Origin: Marinilabilia rubra
GTDB lineage: Bacteria; Bacteroidota; Bacteroidia; Bacteroidales; Marinilabiliaceae
Direction: 5' to 3'
Length of the DNA stretch: 64,000 bases
NCBI RefSeq assembly: GCF_003121985.1
Contig: NZ_QEWP01000012.1
Coordinates: 1-64,000 of the forward strand
The position numbers and the translations under genes are program-made. This document shows positions 26,439 through 36,148 of this stretch, one piece after another (positions within the stretch are counted from its first letter, which is position 1; every line of letters starts with the position of its first letter). Below the pieces are notes generated by a model. The model was not told the DNA's origin and did no database searches. It saw only the letters and a list, made by a program, of their open reading frames with translations.

Positions 26439-27518
26439 CTAATTAGCCTCTAAACGGTACCGGTAATTGCCAGGAACTGTCAGATCAAGGGTTAGGGTGT
26501 AATTGCCATCCGCCTCAATGGTAAAATTGGTTTGGTCAACATATTCCAACCACGGGTGATTGGCATACCTAAGGTTACCTTCTTCGTCCAGTCCCATATC
26601 TATTGTCCAGGCATCATTGGCACGAAATTTCAAAAAGCCTGTGGAACTTAAATCCGCAGTAACGGTCCACAACTCTGTCGTTTCATCAAATGTCAGATTG
26701 GTGTCTGAATCCCAGCCATCAGGAGTCGCTTCTCCTATAATACCCCATGAATCAATCTTAATTAAAAGATACTCCATGGTGTTGACATCAATTGAAAACA
26801 AATAGTAACCATCAGAAGGCGCTACAAAGTTATCACCGGCATAATTGGCAATAATCACGACTCCTTCTCCGCCGTTGCCATAAGAAGTAGAACCCCAATC
26901 TTCATCAGCATAAACCTTAAACTCATTGCTCCCTCCTTCAGGGATATAAATATACCCTTCATATATACCATTATCCAGTTTAGAAGATATGGAGTCGGGT
27001 TCTTCTATATTCCAGCCTTGATAATCACCTGCAATGTACAATGAGGGATAGTCTATATAAGGCTCCACTAAATTGTAAGGTGTTAACTTCAAATCTTCAA
27101 CAGATGAATAAACCCTTTGATTAAGATATGCCTCTACCCTCACGTTAACAGTTGTTTCCTCATCAGGTTCCAGCCCCATCTCAAGAGCAATGTTATTCAA
27201 CTCTTCAGTGGTAAAAGAAGCAGATAAAACATCACCTCCCACCTCCTGTTTAAAACCTTGTCCCCATTGCTGATTTACAGCAAACTGAACAGAATATGCA
27301 ACGGGGGCATCAATCGAATAAGTAACTTCGGGCCATGATACAGAAAGAACCTGCTCGGAGGCTTCATCATCTGTAAGGACTAATTCCCCGGCAGACAAAG
27401 TAATATCGTCCGAAAATTCAACTTTTTCCTGAACAGTCAGGGTTGGATCATCATCGCAACCCGGCAAAATTGCCAGAGCAGCCATAATGAAAACACTAAT
27501 TGCTTTTATATTCTTCAT
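26439..27518 (-). CDS. SusE/SusF-like starch-binding outer-membrane lipoprotein
   Basis: A 359-residue surface lipoprotein. The SPII signal ends ILPGC (Cys21), followed by acidic DDD, consistent with surface export. A SusE N-terminal domain is visible (LTLSAGELVLTDDEASEQVL; then LSVSWPEVTYSIDAPVAYSV). Two CBM-like beta domains follow, each with the aromatic ligand-site pattern SusE/F use: LYIAGDYQGWNIEEP with NEFKVYADEDWGS, and WGIIGEATPDGWDSD with LKFRANDAWTIDMG. It should hold starch near the SusCD importer. It follows susD by 17 bp. There is only one susE/F-type gene here, against two in Bacteroides. Confidence 0.9.
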   Translation of the reverse strand: MKNIKAISVFIMAALAILPGCDDDPTLTVQEKVEFSDDITLSAGELVLTDDEASEQVLSVSWPEVTYSIDAPVAYSVQFAVNQQWGQGFKQEVGGDVLSASFTTEELNNIALEMGLEPDEETTVNVRVEAYLNQRVYSSVEDLKLTPYNLVEPYIDYPSLYIAGDYQGWNIEEPDSISSKLDNGIYEGYIYIPEGGSNEFKVYADEDWGSTSYGNGGEGVVIIANYAGDNFVAPSDGYYLFSIDVNTMEYLLIKIDSWGIIGEATPDGWDSDTNLTFDETTELWTVTADLSSTGFLKFRANDAWTIDMGLDEEGNLRYANHPWLEYVDQTNFTIEADGNYTLTLDLTVPGNYRYRLEAN

Positions 27519-27535
27519 TGTTATTTCGTTTTAAA

Positions 27536-29044
27536 TTACCAACCGGGATTTTGTTCCAATCTGGGGTTTGCATTCAATGCCGCCGTGGGAATAGGGAAAA
27601 GAAGATACTTTTCATCAACAGCCGGCACCAGACCGTGTCCTTCAGTAAAGGTTCCAAAGCGGATCATATCCTGACGGCGGTGAGCCTCCCAGTTTAACTC
27701 CCGTCCCCGCTCTTCATAAATATCTGTAAGCGTTGGATCACCTGCCAAAGGATTCAGTCCAGCTCTTTCACGAACCTCATCCACAAACGATTTGGCTTCT
27801 GCTGATTGTCCCAGGCGTACAAGACACTCAGCTTTCATCAGCAAAATATCTGCATACCTGTAAATGGGAAAATCGTTAGAAGCTCCGCCACTACTCATGG
27901 GCTCTACCGGCCAGAATTTCTGGTTTCTGACGCCAGCCTCAGGCTCTGATCCGGGATTAATAAGGTTATCTATTTCAAGAGTATATTCAATAAATCCGTC
28001 GGGTTGTGGGCCGTAAGGATCTGTACCGTAACGGAACTGACGTTTCCTAACATCATTGTCTTCATATTTGGCAACAAAATCGGGAGGAACTACAGTTCCA
28101 TTCCAGGCACCATAGCCAACAAGTAAGGTTCCGTCATTTCCCATCAAACTGCGAATGGTGAAAATATTGCGTCCTACGACATCTGCAGTGGTATAGATGG
28201 CCCAAATGGTTTCGTCATCGGGACACACATCTCCAAACAACTCGTAATACCTTGAGCCCAGTGGATGGCTGGGATCGGCTTCACCGGAATGGAGTGAGAA
28301 ACCTCCTTCATTAATAATTTCATTAACCACAGTAAGGCATTCGTCATACATTGGGGTACCAACATACACTTCAGCATTCAGATATATTTTGGCAAGAATG
28401 GACAATCCGGCCCAACGGTTCAACCGACCGTAATAGTTGCCTCCTTTTTGGGTACTTAAATCATCGATATTGTTTTCAAGCTCCGACACCACAAAATCAA
28501 ACACATCCGATCTTGAAGTCTGGGGAATAGAATCCACCGGCTGTTCATTTCTGGTAAAAAACGGAACGTCCCCAAAGTCATCTATCAACAGATAATAAAA
28601 GAAAGCCCTTAGAATTCGTGCTTCTGCAATTTTACCGGCTTCTGCTCCTGCTTCTTCCAATTGTTCAATAGCAGTATTGGCTCTGAAAACCGATTGATAA
28701 AGCCAGTTCCAGGTATTATTCAACAAATAATTGGTTGGTTGCCAGTCACGCATATAAAGGCGGGCAAATTCAGTCTGCCAATCCCCTGTGTTTCTGTGTG
28801 GAATAACCTGCTCGTCGGTGGACATGGTATTAAGATCATACCAGCCATTATCGGCACCGGCATAACCCACTCCATCCCAGTTTCCGGGAATTTGGGCATA
28901 AACGCTGGCCAAAGCTGCATCAGACCCCTCGGGAGAGGCATAAAAATCCTTAGCTGCATATTTATCATACACTTCTTCTTCAACATCGATACATGCCGTG
29001 AAGGATATGAAAATCAATAATATTATATATTCTATCTTTTTCAT
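27536..29044 (-). CDS. susD: SusD-family nutrient-binding outer-membrane lipoprotein
   Basis: A 502-residue RagB/SusD lipoprotein that forms the lid over the SusC channel and binds glycan. The SPII signal ends SFTAC (Cys18) before IDVEEE. It has the SusD TPR-rich fold marks: RILRAFFYYLLIDDFGDVPF (AxRAxFYYLLIDDFGDVP type), RLNRWAGLSILAKIYLNAEV, and the C-terminal YRYADILLMKAECLVRLG and RGRELNWEAHRRQDMIRFG (each family hallmarks). It is coupled to susC, which ends 15 bp upstream. The surrounding genes indicate starch or maltodextrin as substrate. Confidence 0.96.
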   Translation of the reverse strand: MKKIEYIILLIFISFTACIDVEEEVYDKYAAKDFYASPEGSDAALASVYAQIPGNWDGVGYAGADNGWYDLNTMSTDEQVIPHRNTGDWQTEFARLYMRDWQPTNYLLNNTWNWLYQSVFRANTAIEQLEEAGAEAGKIAEARILRAFFYYLLIDDFGDVPFFTRNEQPVDSIPQTSRSDVFDFVVSELENNIDDLSTQKGGNYYGRLNRWAGLSILAKIYLNAEVYVGTPMYDECLTVVNEIINEGGFSLHSGEADPSHPLGSRYYELFGDVCPDDETIWAIYTTADVVGRNIFTIRSLMGNDGTLLVGYGAWNGTVVPPDFVAKYEDNDVRKRQFRYGTDPYGPQPDGFIEYTLEIDNLINPGSEPEAGVRNQKFWPVEPMSSGGASNDFPIYRYADILLMKAECLVRLGQSAEAKSFVDEVRERAGLNPLAGDPTLTDIYEERGRELNWEAHRRQDMIRFGTFTEGHGLVPAVDEKYLLFPIPTAALNANPRLEQNPGW

Positions 29045-29059
29045 GATATCCGTTATTTT

Positions 29060-32000
29060 TTAAAATGACACATTCAACCCAACCGCAAAGCTTCTTGTTC
29101 TGGGATAAATACCGCTATCTACTCCGGAAACATTACCTCCTGAAACATTTACTTCAGGATCGACACCGGAATAATCGGTAAAGAGTGCAAGATTTCTGCC
29201 GGTTACTGATAATCTGACATTGCTGATATGCCTCCATTTTTCTGTATCGAAGGTGTATCCAATCGTAAGATTTTCAAACCTCAGGAAATCACCATCTTCC
29301 AACCATAAATCGGAGGCATATTTTGAGGTAAAGAGGCCTTTATCCACTGCACTCTCCAGAAGATTTCTTTTTCCCAGTTTTTCGAACAAACTGAAGTCTC
29401 TTCTTATTCTGTTGAAAATCTTGTTTCCTCCGGCACCACGCCATACCATTGAAAAGTCGAAGTTTTTATATTTCAGAACAGGGGTGAAAGCAAAGGTGTA
29501 TTTAGGCAATGATGAACCATTAATATAACGGTCTTCACTTCTGTTGCCCTGATCAATTTCGCCATCATTGTTGCGGTCAACCACCAGTTCCTCATTGGTC
29601 TCCGGGTCTTTGCCATCATTTTCGAGGATGTAATAAGTTCCGATGGGTTTACCTTCTATCAGGTAAGCATTGGTTCCCCATGGCACATAGTCTGTATTGA
29701 GTTCAACACCACTGATGCTGCCACTTAGCTTTTCCACCTCGTTGCGAAGCAGAGAAACATTTCCACCAAGAGTCAAAGTCACATCAGAGGTATTTATCAC
29801 CCTAGCATCCAGACTCAACTCGACACCCTCATTTTTCAGACTACCCACATTGGCTTTAATAGAGCCATAAGGATAAGGGGGTTGAGGAACGGTATAATCA
29901 AACAACAGGTTCTCGGTGGTAGCACTGAAGACATCAAGGGTTCCGTTCAGGTTTCCGCCAAATAGTCCAAAGTCAACACCCAGGTTGGTTTGATAACGAG
30001 TTTCCCAGCGAAGATCGCTGTTAGAATTTTGCGTTACTGCAAAGTTGGTAATCAGTCCCCCGTTAAAGAAAAGGGTGCCAGATTCACTCACTAACTGCAT
30101 AGAGTTCTGCGGATACAAACCCTGTTGATTACCTGTTACTCCATATCCAGCCCGCAGTTTCAGGTTACTGATGAAGTCCTGATTTTGAAGGAAAGATTCT
30201 TCTGTAACTCGCCAGGCGAGGGATGCAGACGGGAAAGTTCCCCATTTGTGATCTTCTCCAAATACTGATGAGCCATCCTGACGCACACTTGCAGTAAACA
30301 GGTATTTATCGGCAAACGAATAATTGATACGCCCAAGGAAAGAGATCAGCTTTCTGTCATTTTTATAAGATGAGATATCGCCAGGTTTAAAACTGTCTAC
30401 AGATCCCAATTGCAGGGCATTGTAGGTGGTGAGATCGTTGATAAAGCCTTTGGCCTGGGCAAAATGGCCCTGGTAGGTTTGCTTTTGCCACTCGTAAACA
30501 CCCAATACTTTAAAGCTGTGCTTATCGATGTCCTTCTCATAGGTAAGACTAATATCCATCAACTTTTCGTCGGTGTTATTGGAGTTCACATTGGCTACAC
30601 CCTTTTCATCCATTGGGAAAGCTAATGTAGAGCTGGCAGGAGCATAATACCCGGCACTTCTCGACACTTTTCTCCAACTACCAAACCAACCAATATTGAA
30701 GCCTCCAAAAAGCTCAAGGTCAGTTCTGAAACTTGCAAATTGATTCTTAATCTCTTCCTCATTAATAACTTCCTGAGCTACAGCGTATGGATTCATATAT
30801 TGAAATACATTGGCATCATAGAAATAACTGCCGTCAGACGCAAAAACAGGATCTGTGGGTCTGGCCAGATAGGCATTGGTAATCAGATTAGATGTAAAAT
30901 CTGCTCTTCCAACACTTTGCGGACTGCCATCTTTTTGAGTGATGCTGTTACTCAGATTGACAGAAATTTTCAACCTGTCATCCAAAGCTTTTTGAGTAGC
31001 CTGAATGCGACCAATGTACTGGTCATTTTTAGAATTAATCACTACCCCTTCCTGCAAAATAGCAGCCATAGAAGCCCGGTAGCTAAAATCTTCTGTACCG
31101 CCTCCTATAGAAAGAGTATGGTTTTGTGTCGTCCCTGTTTGAGTTAATATATCGTACCAGTCGGTATCAGATCCATGCCAGGCACTGTAGGGCACACCCC
31201 ATTGCTCAGCCTGCTCTTCCCATTGATTGGCATCAAACATCTCAAGCTGATTGGCTATAACATCGACCGACATTGAACCGGAGTATTCAACAACAGATTG
31301 ACCTTCCTTTGCCTTTTTGGTAGTCACAATAATAACTCCAGGCGCACCTCTTGATCCGTAGATTGCTGTGGCTGAAGCATCCTTAAGAATATCCACAGAC
31401 TCAATTTCTGAGGGAGGAACCTGATTTAAAAGATCCATGTTACCCTGAATACCATCTACCACTATCAAAGGATCGTTTCCACCAATAAGAGAGGTAATCC
31501 CTCGAATCCTGACGGTAGGATTGGCGCCTGGTTCGCTTCCGGTTTGAGTAATATTTACGCCTGCAGCGCGACCGGCAATCTGTTCAAGGGGATTGGTTAC
31601 AGCTCCCTGGTTAAAATCCTCACTGGTAATATTGCTGGTAGCGCCGGTTAGGTCCATTTTTTTGGAAACACCATACCCAACAACCACTACTTCATCCAGA
31701 CTGGTAACCTCCGGATCAAGCGACAATTCTATAGAGGTATCACTTCCAAGTACCACCTCTTTCTTTTCAAAACCAATAAAAGAGAAAACCAAAACATTTC
31801 CGGGAGCAGCTTCAAGACTAAAAGTTCCGTCAACCGAGGTTATCGTACCGGTTTGAGTGCCTTTAATCATCACTGTTACTCCGGGCAATGGTTCTCCCAT
31901 CTCATCATTTACAGCACCCGAATAAGTAGCAGATTCCTGAAGCACATACTCTGCCTCTTTTTCATGTTCTTCTTTGGCATACAGACCATTGACTGTAAAC

Positions 32001-32074
32001 CCTAAAACCAGCAGGAAAAGGAAAACACGTTGAATCGTGTTGAATCGTCTTCCTGTACCAATCTTTTTCTTCAT
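29060..32074 (-). CDS. susC: SusC-family TonB-dependent outer-membrane transporter
   Basis: A 1004-residue outer-membrane importer. It has a Sec signal, a CarboxypepD_reg-like domain (about 45-130, with GAVNDEMGEPLPGVTVMIKG and FSFIGFEKKEV), then a TonB box/plug with SLDEVVVVGYG, ILKDASATAIYGSRGAPGVI (the SusC/RagA signature), and a long beta-barrel ending in an aromatic (GLNVSF). Energy comes from TonB-ExbBD across the periplasm. No N-terminal STN domain is seen, so it is not a hybrid sigma/anti-sigma receptor. It is the first structural gene of the locus, behind a 660-bp regulatory gap from the susR-like gene. Confidence 0.96.
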   Translation of the reverse strand: MKKKIGTGRRFNTIQRVFLFLLVLGFTVNGLYAKEEHEKEAEYVLQESATYSGAVNDEMGEPLPGVTVMIKGTQTGTITSVDGTFSLEAAPGNVLVFSFIGFEKKEVVLGSDTSIELSLDPEVTSLDEVVVVGYGVSKKMDLTGATSNITSEDFNQGAVTNPLEQIAGRAAGVNITQTGSEPGANPTVRIRGITSLIGGNDPLIVVDGIQGNMDLLNQVPPSEIESVDILKDASATAIYGSRGAPGVIIVTTKKAKEGQSVVEYSGSMSVDVIANQLEMFDANQWEEQAEQWGVPYSAWHGSDTDWYDILTQTGTTQNHTLSIGGGTEDFSYRASMAAILQEGVVINSKNDQYIGRIQATQKALDDRLKISVNLSNSITQKDGSPQSVGRADFTSNLITNAYLARPTDPVFASDGSYFYDANVFQYMNPYAVAQEVINEEEIKNQFASFRTDLELFGGFNIGWFGSWRKVSRSAGYYAPASSTLAFPMDEKGVANVNSNNTDEKLMDISLTYEKDIDKHSFKVLGVYEWQKQTYQGHFAQAKGFINDLTTYNALQLGSVDSFKPGDISSYKNDRKLISFLGRINYSFADKYLFTASVRQDGSSVFGEDHKWGTFPSASLAWRVTEESFLQNQDFISNLKLRAGYGVTGNQQGLYPQNSMQLVSESGTLFFNGGLITNFAVTQNSNSDLRWETRYQTNLGVDFGLFGGNLNGTLDVFSATTENLLFDYTVPQPPYPYGSIKANVGSLKNEGVELSLDARVINTSDVTLTLGGNVSLLRNEVEKLSGSISGVELNTDYVPWGTNAYLIEGKPIGTYYILENDGKDPETNEELVVDRNNDGEIDQGNRSEDRYINGSSLPKYTFAFTPVLKYKNFDFSMVWRGAGGNKIFNRIRRDFSLFEKLGKRNLLESAVDKGLFTSKYASDLWLEDGDFLRFENLTIGYTFDTEKWRHISNVRLSVTGRNLALFTDYSGVDPEVNVSGGNVSGVDSGIYPRTRSFAVGLNVSF

Positions 32075-32734
32075 AGGTAGAATTTTAATTAATTAAAGAA
32101 CTGATTTCGCTTTAACATCCTTGACTGAATGACTCGTTTTGAAGGAGCATTTCACAGTTATCAAATGTTAATGCAAAAGTGCCATTGGAAAGACTGGTAC
32201 AGAAAATGTATAAAGAAAATATAATAATTTTGAAAGGAACACAAACGCTCTACAACCTACCCATCAACCTCTTACAATATTCCTCATCAAAAAAAACAGA
32301 GCTAAAAAATATAATGGATTTTTGAACCCTCATTAAGGGGAAGAAGCACTTTTTAACATTAATATTAAAAGGGGAAGACATCCTGATGGTTATTGAAGAT
32401 CATTTTTTTACTTTAGAAAAATGAGAAAGTAAAGTTACTTCGTTGAATTTAACAATCGCGAATCAAGGATTTGAAATGGCAGGTTTTTAAGAAATGCTAT
32501 TGTCATGCTTTATAAAACATACGACACTTTCAGCGTCGATTGCTCAGATTGCTCAGGATTTAATAGTGCAATAAACATGGGAGCCCTTCAGGCTCAGCCC
32601 TCCCTGCAAGAGCCTATTCCCAAAAGACTCATTTTAAGGTCATTCAAATGGGTAGCTTGTCGAAGAATCTTTTCATGATAAAAAGATGTTTCGACGGCAT
32701 TCAATTAATATTTCTATGAACCAATAAGAAAACC
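32075..32734. promoter_or_regulatory. susR-susC regulatory interval
   Basis: 660 bp without a gene. The susC promoter should lie near 32100-32200, where TTAACATTTG on the minus strand is a near-consensus -7 element; the -33 side is weak. Around 32510-32710 there are fragments of dispersed repeats, including GCTTGTCGAAGAATCTTTTC and ATGTTTCGACGGCATTC. These match the core of the MITE-like element at 59-61 kb and suggest a decayed copy. Confidence 0.45.
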
Positions 32735-34339
32735 CTAAATAGACTGAATTTTAAGAATCTCTTTCTCAAAATCCTCATTGGGGACAATGGATTTATTCTT
32801 AATTCTGGTTTTGTAAGTATTGATGGTATTTACAGAGTAGTTGAGAATATGGGCAATTTTGGTTGTATCAGAAATTCCCAGACGAATCAAAGCGTAGATC
32901 CTTAAGTCGGGGGTCAAATTTTTACTATTAGCCGGCAGTTCACGATCTTCTTCATTGAAGAGTGCATTGTATTTTTCAATGAAATCGGGGAAAATATTCA
33001 GAAAGCCGGTATCAAAATCATGAAACATAGCCTCCCTTTCCCGCTTAATATCAGCTCTTGTAATAACTGACTTTAGCTGACTCACTTTATTTAAAGCCAG
33101 TTTATTGTCAATCTTCTGTCGATATTCATCGAGCTTTTCAATCAAATCGGAATTGGTTTTGAAGAAAAAGGCAATGTACTCTTCCTTAATCAAATTCACC
33201 TCCCGAAGCTGGGTATTGGTTCTATATAGTGCGTGATTAGATTCATCCAGCTCATCTTTTACTTTCTTGACCTTCTTATATTGCCTGAAGAGCAACACCA
33301 ACACCACAATAACTAAAAACGAAAGAATAGTAATGGCTGTGGCATACGTTTTCAGACGGGACTTTTGTTTCTCAATCAAGTCCAGTTTAGCGGCTTCCAC
33401 CAGGGGCTGAATTTGTGAAATTTGCAGCTCCCGCTGGATCGCACCATAATTTTTGGCATCCTCAATAGCAATGCTCAGATAATGACTGGCTTTCTGTATC
33501 TCTCCTTGTTCAAAGAGATGATTGGCCACAATACGTAAAGCCACATATTCTTTATTGGCAAGTTTAATATCTCTGATGGCAGCTTTTAACAACCACTCCA
33601 ATTCCTTTTGTGGCTCACCCAAATTCCTGTAAACAAAAGCAAAAGTGGAAGCATCAACAGCATATTGACGGCCCTCCAATTCAAAGTGGTCAAATAAATA
33701 TTCAAAATCAGTTTTGGCCTCATCAAAATTTTGCAACCATATATTTTGGAGACCTCTCAAAGAATAATATTCACGCGAATATTTCTCTGAATTCGCCAAT
33801 GCTGAATCGAGGCAGGCAGAAACCATCTTGCCGTATTCCTTTGTATAATAAGGCCTTTGATAGTAATTGGCCATATCTATGTAAAGCCGTGCTTTCAGAT
33901 AAAAATATTTCACCCTCAGGCTATCGGATAAAGAGCCAACAGCAACCTTTTTCAGTGAATCTTTTACAACCGTAAAAAGCCCCGAAGCCAACAGGGTCTC
34001 ACTCATTTTAAGACGGGCCAGACTAATAAAGTGGTCTTCATCAAGCCGATTGGCCAACATCACAAGCTGTCTTGAGTAGAATACGGCTGAGTCATAATTA
34101 AAGGTAAAATAGGCGGCATGGAGCTCGTCTATAAGATTGAATTGTTGCTTTAATTCAACCTCATTTGAACTCATCAGCCGGTTCTTCAACCTTTCTATCT
34201 CGTTACTTTTTTCAATTTCAAATTGTTGTTTTTCCTCTAATACCACATCCAGCCTCCGGAATAAACTATCCAATTTATCCTGGGCAATAACAGAAGAAGT
34301 AATTACAAACAAAAAAAGTAACGGGATGAAGTATTTCAT
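32735..34339 (-). CDS. SusR-like membrane-anchored transcriptional regulator (DUF6377 type)
   Basis: A 534-residue regulator expected to sense maltose/maltodextrin and activate the starch genes. It has a Sec signal (LLFLFVITSSVIAQ), a periplasmic TPR-like sensor of about 300 residues, a single membrane span at about 330-350 (ITILSFLVIVVLVLLF), a cytoplasmic coiled coil, and a C-terminal LuxR-like helix-turn-helix in LRIYALIRLGISDTTKIAHI and LNYSVNTINTYKTRIKNKS. This layout and length are those of SusR of Bacteroides, where the sensor spans the inner membrane. It is transcribed toward susC on the same strand. Assignment rests on architecture and location. Confidence 0.88.
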   Translation of the reverse strand: MKYFIPLLFLFVITSSVIAQDKLDSLFRRLDVVLEEKQQFEIEKSNEIERLKNRLMSSNEVELKQQFNLIDELHAAYFTFNYDSAVFYSRQLVMLANRLDEDHFISLARLKMSETLLASGLFTVVKDSLKKVAVGSLSDSLRVKYFYLKARLYIDMANYYQRPYYTKEYGKMVSACLDSALANSEKYSREYYSLRGLQNIWLQNFDEAKTDFEYLFDHFELEGRQYAVDASTFAFVYRNLGEPQKELEWLLKAAIRDIKLANKEYVALRIVANHLFEQGEIQKASHYLSIAIEDAKNYGAIQRELQISQIQPLVEAAKLDLIEKQKSRLKTYATAITILSFLVIVVLVLLFRQYKKVKKVKDELDESNHALYRTNTQLREVNLIKEEYIAFFFKTNSDLIEKLDEYRQKIDNKLALNKVSQLKSVITRADIKREREAMFHDFDTGFLNIFPDFIEKYNALFNEEDRELPANSKNLTPDLRIYALIRLGISDTTKIAHILNYSVNTINTYKTRIKNKSIVPNEDFEKEILKIQSI

Positions 34340-34390
34340 AAGACTGATGGAACAAAATAACCGTGATTTTTCAGAGGGTAAAAATATTAA

Positions 34391-34418
34391 AAAAAGGCTG
34401 TCATTTCTAACAGCCTTT
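34391..34418 (-). terminator. Terminator after the thioredoxin pair
   Basis: AAAGGCTGT pairs perfectly with ACAGCCTTT around an 8-nt loop and is followed on the minus strand by TTTTT. It lies between the redoxin stop (34445) and the susR-like start (34339), separating the two transcripts. Confidence 0.8.
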
Positions 34419-34444
34419 ATAATTTAAAAACCGTTTTTACCGGC

Positions 34445-35044
34445 TTAATCTTTCCATTTAATACTGCAACCAATGGCTTTGGTCTCCTTTACATCAACTG
34501 ACTCACCGGCTTTGAGACTGGCAATAGCATCTTCAACATATTTCTTTTTCACAGCTTTGGCATCACGGTAATTGTCATCAATGGCACCAATATATTTAAC
34601 CATCAAAGCACCGTTTTCTCTTTCAAGTAAAAACACATGCGGGGTTTTAGTGGCGCCATATGTTTTGGCAACATCCTGAGTCTCATCTATCAGATAGGGA
34701 AAGGTAAATCCCTTCTCTTCTGCCCTTACTTTCATTTTCTCAAATGAATCAGCCGGATAAGCTACCGGATCATTGGGATTTATGGCTATAACAGGATAGC
34801 CATGACTCTTAAATTTTTTATCCAGTTCAATAATTCGATCTTCATAGGCTTTGGCATAGGGACAGTGGTTGGTGGTAAAAATCACAATAAATCCATTGGC
34901 ATCGGGATAATCCGACAACGAAACCATAGAATCGTCGATGTTCTTCAATTCAAAATCCATAGCCTTATCACCCGGTGAATAATCCTGAGCTGAAACGACA
35001 TTTACAAATGCCAGCGCCAGCAAAAAAACAACTGCTCTTTTCAT
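34445..35044 (-). CDS. Exported AhpC/TSA-type redoxin with single active-site cysteine
   Basis: A 199-residue periplasmic thioredoxin-fold protein. The Sec signal ends VVSAQ at about residue 20. The redoxin domain (PGDKAMDFELKNIDDSMVSL) leads to FTTNHCPYAKAYEDR, where only one active-site cysteine (Cys61) exists in place of CxxC. A second cysteine, Cys193, sits in the C-terminal IGCSIKWK and could act as partner; this tail is typical of the subfamily. It probably reduces peroxide or disulfides. It is separated from the TlpA-like gene by two bases, so the two are surely co-transcribed. Confidence 0.87.
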   Translation of the reverse strand: MKRAVVFLLALAFVNVVSAQDYSPGDKAMDFELKNIDDSMVSLSDYPDANGFIVIFTTNHCPYAKAYEDRIIELDKKFKSHGYPVIAINPNDPVAYPADSFEKMKVRAEEKGFTFPYLIDETQDVAKTYGATKTPHVFLLERENGALMVKYIGAIDDNYRDAKAVKKKYVEDAIASLKAGESVDVKETKAIGCSIKWKD

Positions 35045-35046
35045 AA

Positions 35047-35529
35047 CTACTCCATTTTGTGTTCGATAATGTTAATTAAGTCATTATAGGAAAGGGGTTT
35101 TTCATAAAAGTCTCTGTCAACGCTATTGTAAATCAAAGTGGCAGGAATAGCTCCCGACCATTGAGGGTGTACTTTTTCAATCCAACTGTTACTATCCGGG
35201 TCGTCTAACAATATCACCATATCGGCCATATCATGCTTTTTAACAAAAGGTTTCAACCTGGCATCAATCTGACCGGGAAAATCAAGACTCACAAAAATAA
35301 ATCTGACTTTTTCAGATTTCATTGCTGTTGCAGCCTCAAGAAATCCGGGCATTTCTTCTACACAAGGCTTACACCAGGTGGCCCAAAAATTAATCACATA
35401 GGTGGTGTCATTGCTTTTATATAAAGCAGGCTCCAGGCCTTCAAAATCGGACACTTTAATCTCTTGGCTTTGGCCATTAAAAAACAAAACCAGTAAAAAA
35501 AACATCACCCCTATTAATCGCTTCATCAT
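35047..35529 (-). CDS. TlpA/ResA-like periplasmic thioredoxin
   Basis: A 160-residue exported thiol-disulfide oxidoreductase. The signal peptide (RLIGVMFFLLVLFFNGQS) is followed by a thioredoxin fold with the classic active site FWATWCKPCVEEMPGF (WCKPC), and a cis-Pro loop in IPATLIY. Such proteins keep periplasmic or cytochrome-c cysteines reduced, using electrons from a CcdA-type membrane protein. It is the first gene of a two-gene unit with the redoxin at 34445-35044. Confidence 0.9.
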   Translation of the reverse strand: MMKRLIGVMFFLLVLFFNGQSQEIKVSDFEGLEPALYKSNDTTYVINFWATWCKPCVEEMPGFLEAATAMKSEKVRFIFVSLDFPGQIDARLKPFVKKHDMADMVILLDDPDSNSWIEKVHPQWSGAIPATLIYNSVDRDFYEKPLSYNDLINIIEHKME

Positions 35530-36148
35530 TCTAACTTTTTAAAACAAAACCACTATACTTCATCCCCAAATACTCAATTTTAATCCAAATGTTTCTGCAA
35601 AGCATCTCCTCATGTTTTAAAATACCTCAGAAACTATATCAATAGATCGTTAGACTTTTAGATATAAGATTTAAGATAAATCATATAGCACTGATAATCT
35701 GAACTTTAAGACAAAACCTCATTCACTCGCAAGAGCTTAAACTTTAGACTTTTATAAAAGTTTAACGGAGTATTGTATATGGTTTACAAGTGAATTAACA
35801 ACCGGTAATTAAGAGAAGTTCAAAACCTCATAATACAATTCCGTAAAAAAACTATTGTGAATACCCGAATTTGCAAAGACTAAAATATTGACGGATCATA
35901 AGAAACTGCAGGAAAAAATCCAAACCATAATCTGTCTTTCACGTATAAAACTCTATCGAAAAAAATCAGCAGGAAAAAGGCAGTATCTCTAACTCAGAAG
36001 CCTTAACAAAAACATGGTCTCTTCCTGCTATTTGATTATTTATCAATATTTCAATGAAACGCCGGGCTTCCCCGATCTTACAGTGTAAGCAGAAACACGA
36101 TTATCTGAAATCGGGAAAAGTTTTTATTTATTCAAAAGAGGTCCAAAA
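35530..36148. other. Divergent intergenic region
   Basis: 619 bp between the thioredoxin pair (minus) and the cobalamin-sensor unit (plus). It contains repeat copy B (35639-35775). Just before the sensor gene there is a hairpin with arms CCCGAT (about 36076) and ATCGGG (about 36109), then AAGAGGT as ribosome-binding region 7 bp before ATG. No gene is seen. Confidence 0.5.
35639..35775 (+). repeat. Intergenic repeat family R1, copy B
   Basis: 137 bp, from TCAATAGATCGTTAGA to AAAAGTTTAACGGAGTATTG. Both conserved ends are intact and the interior aligns with copy A over about 50 bp. It carries no inserted palindrome, so it may be the simplest full-length form. Confidence 0.75.
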
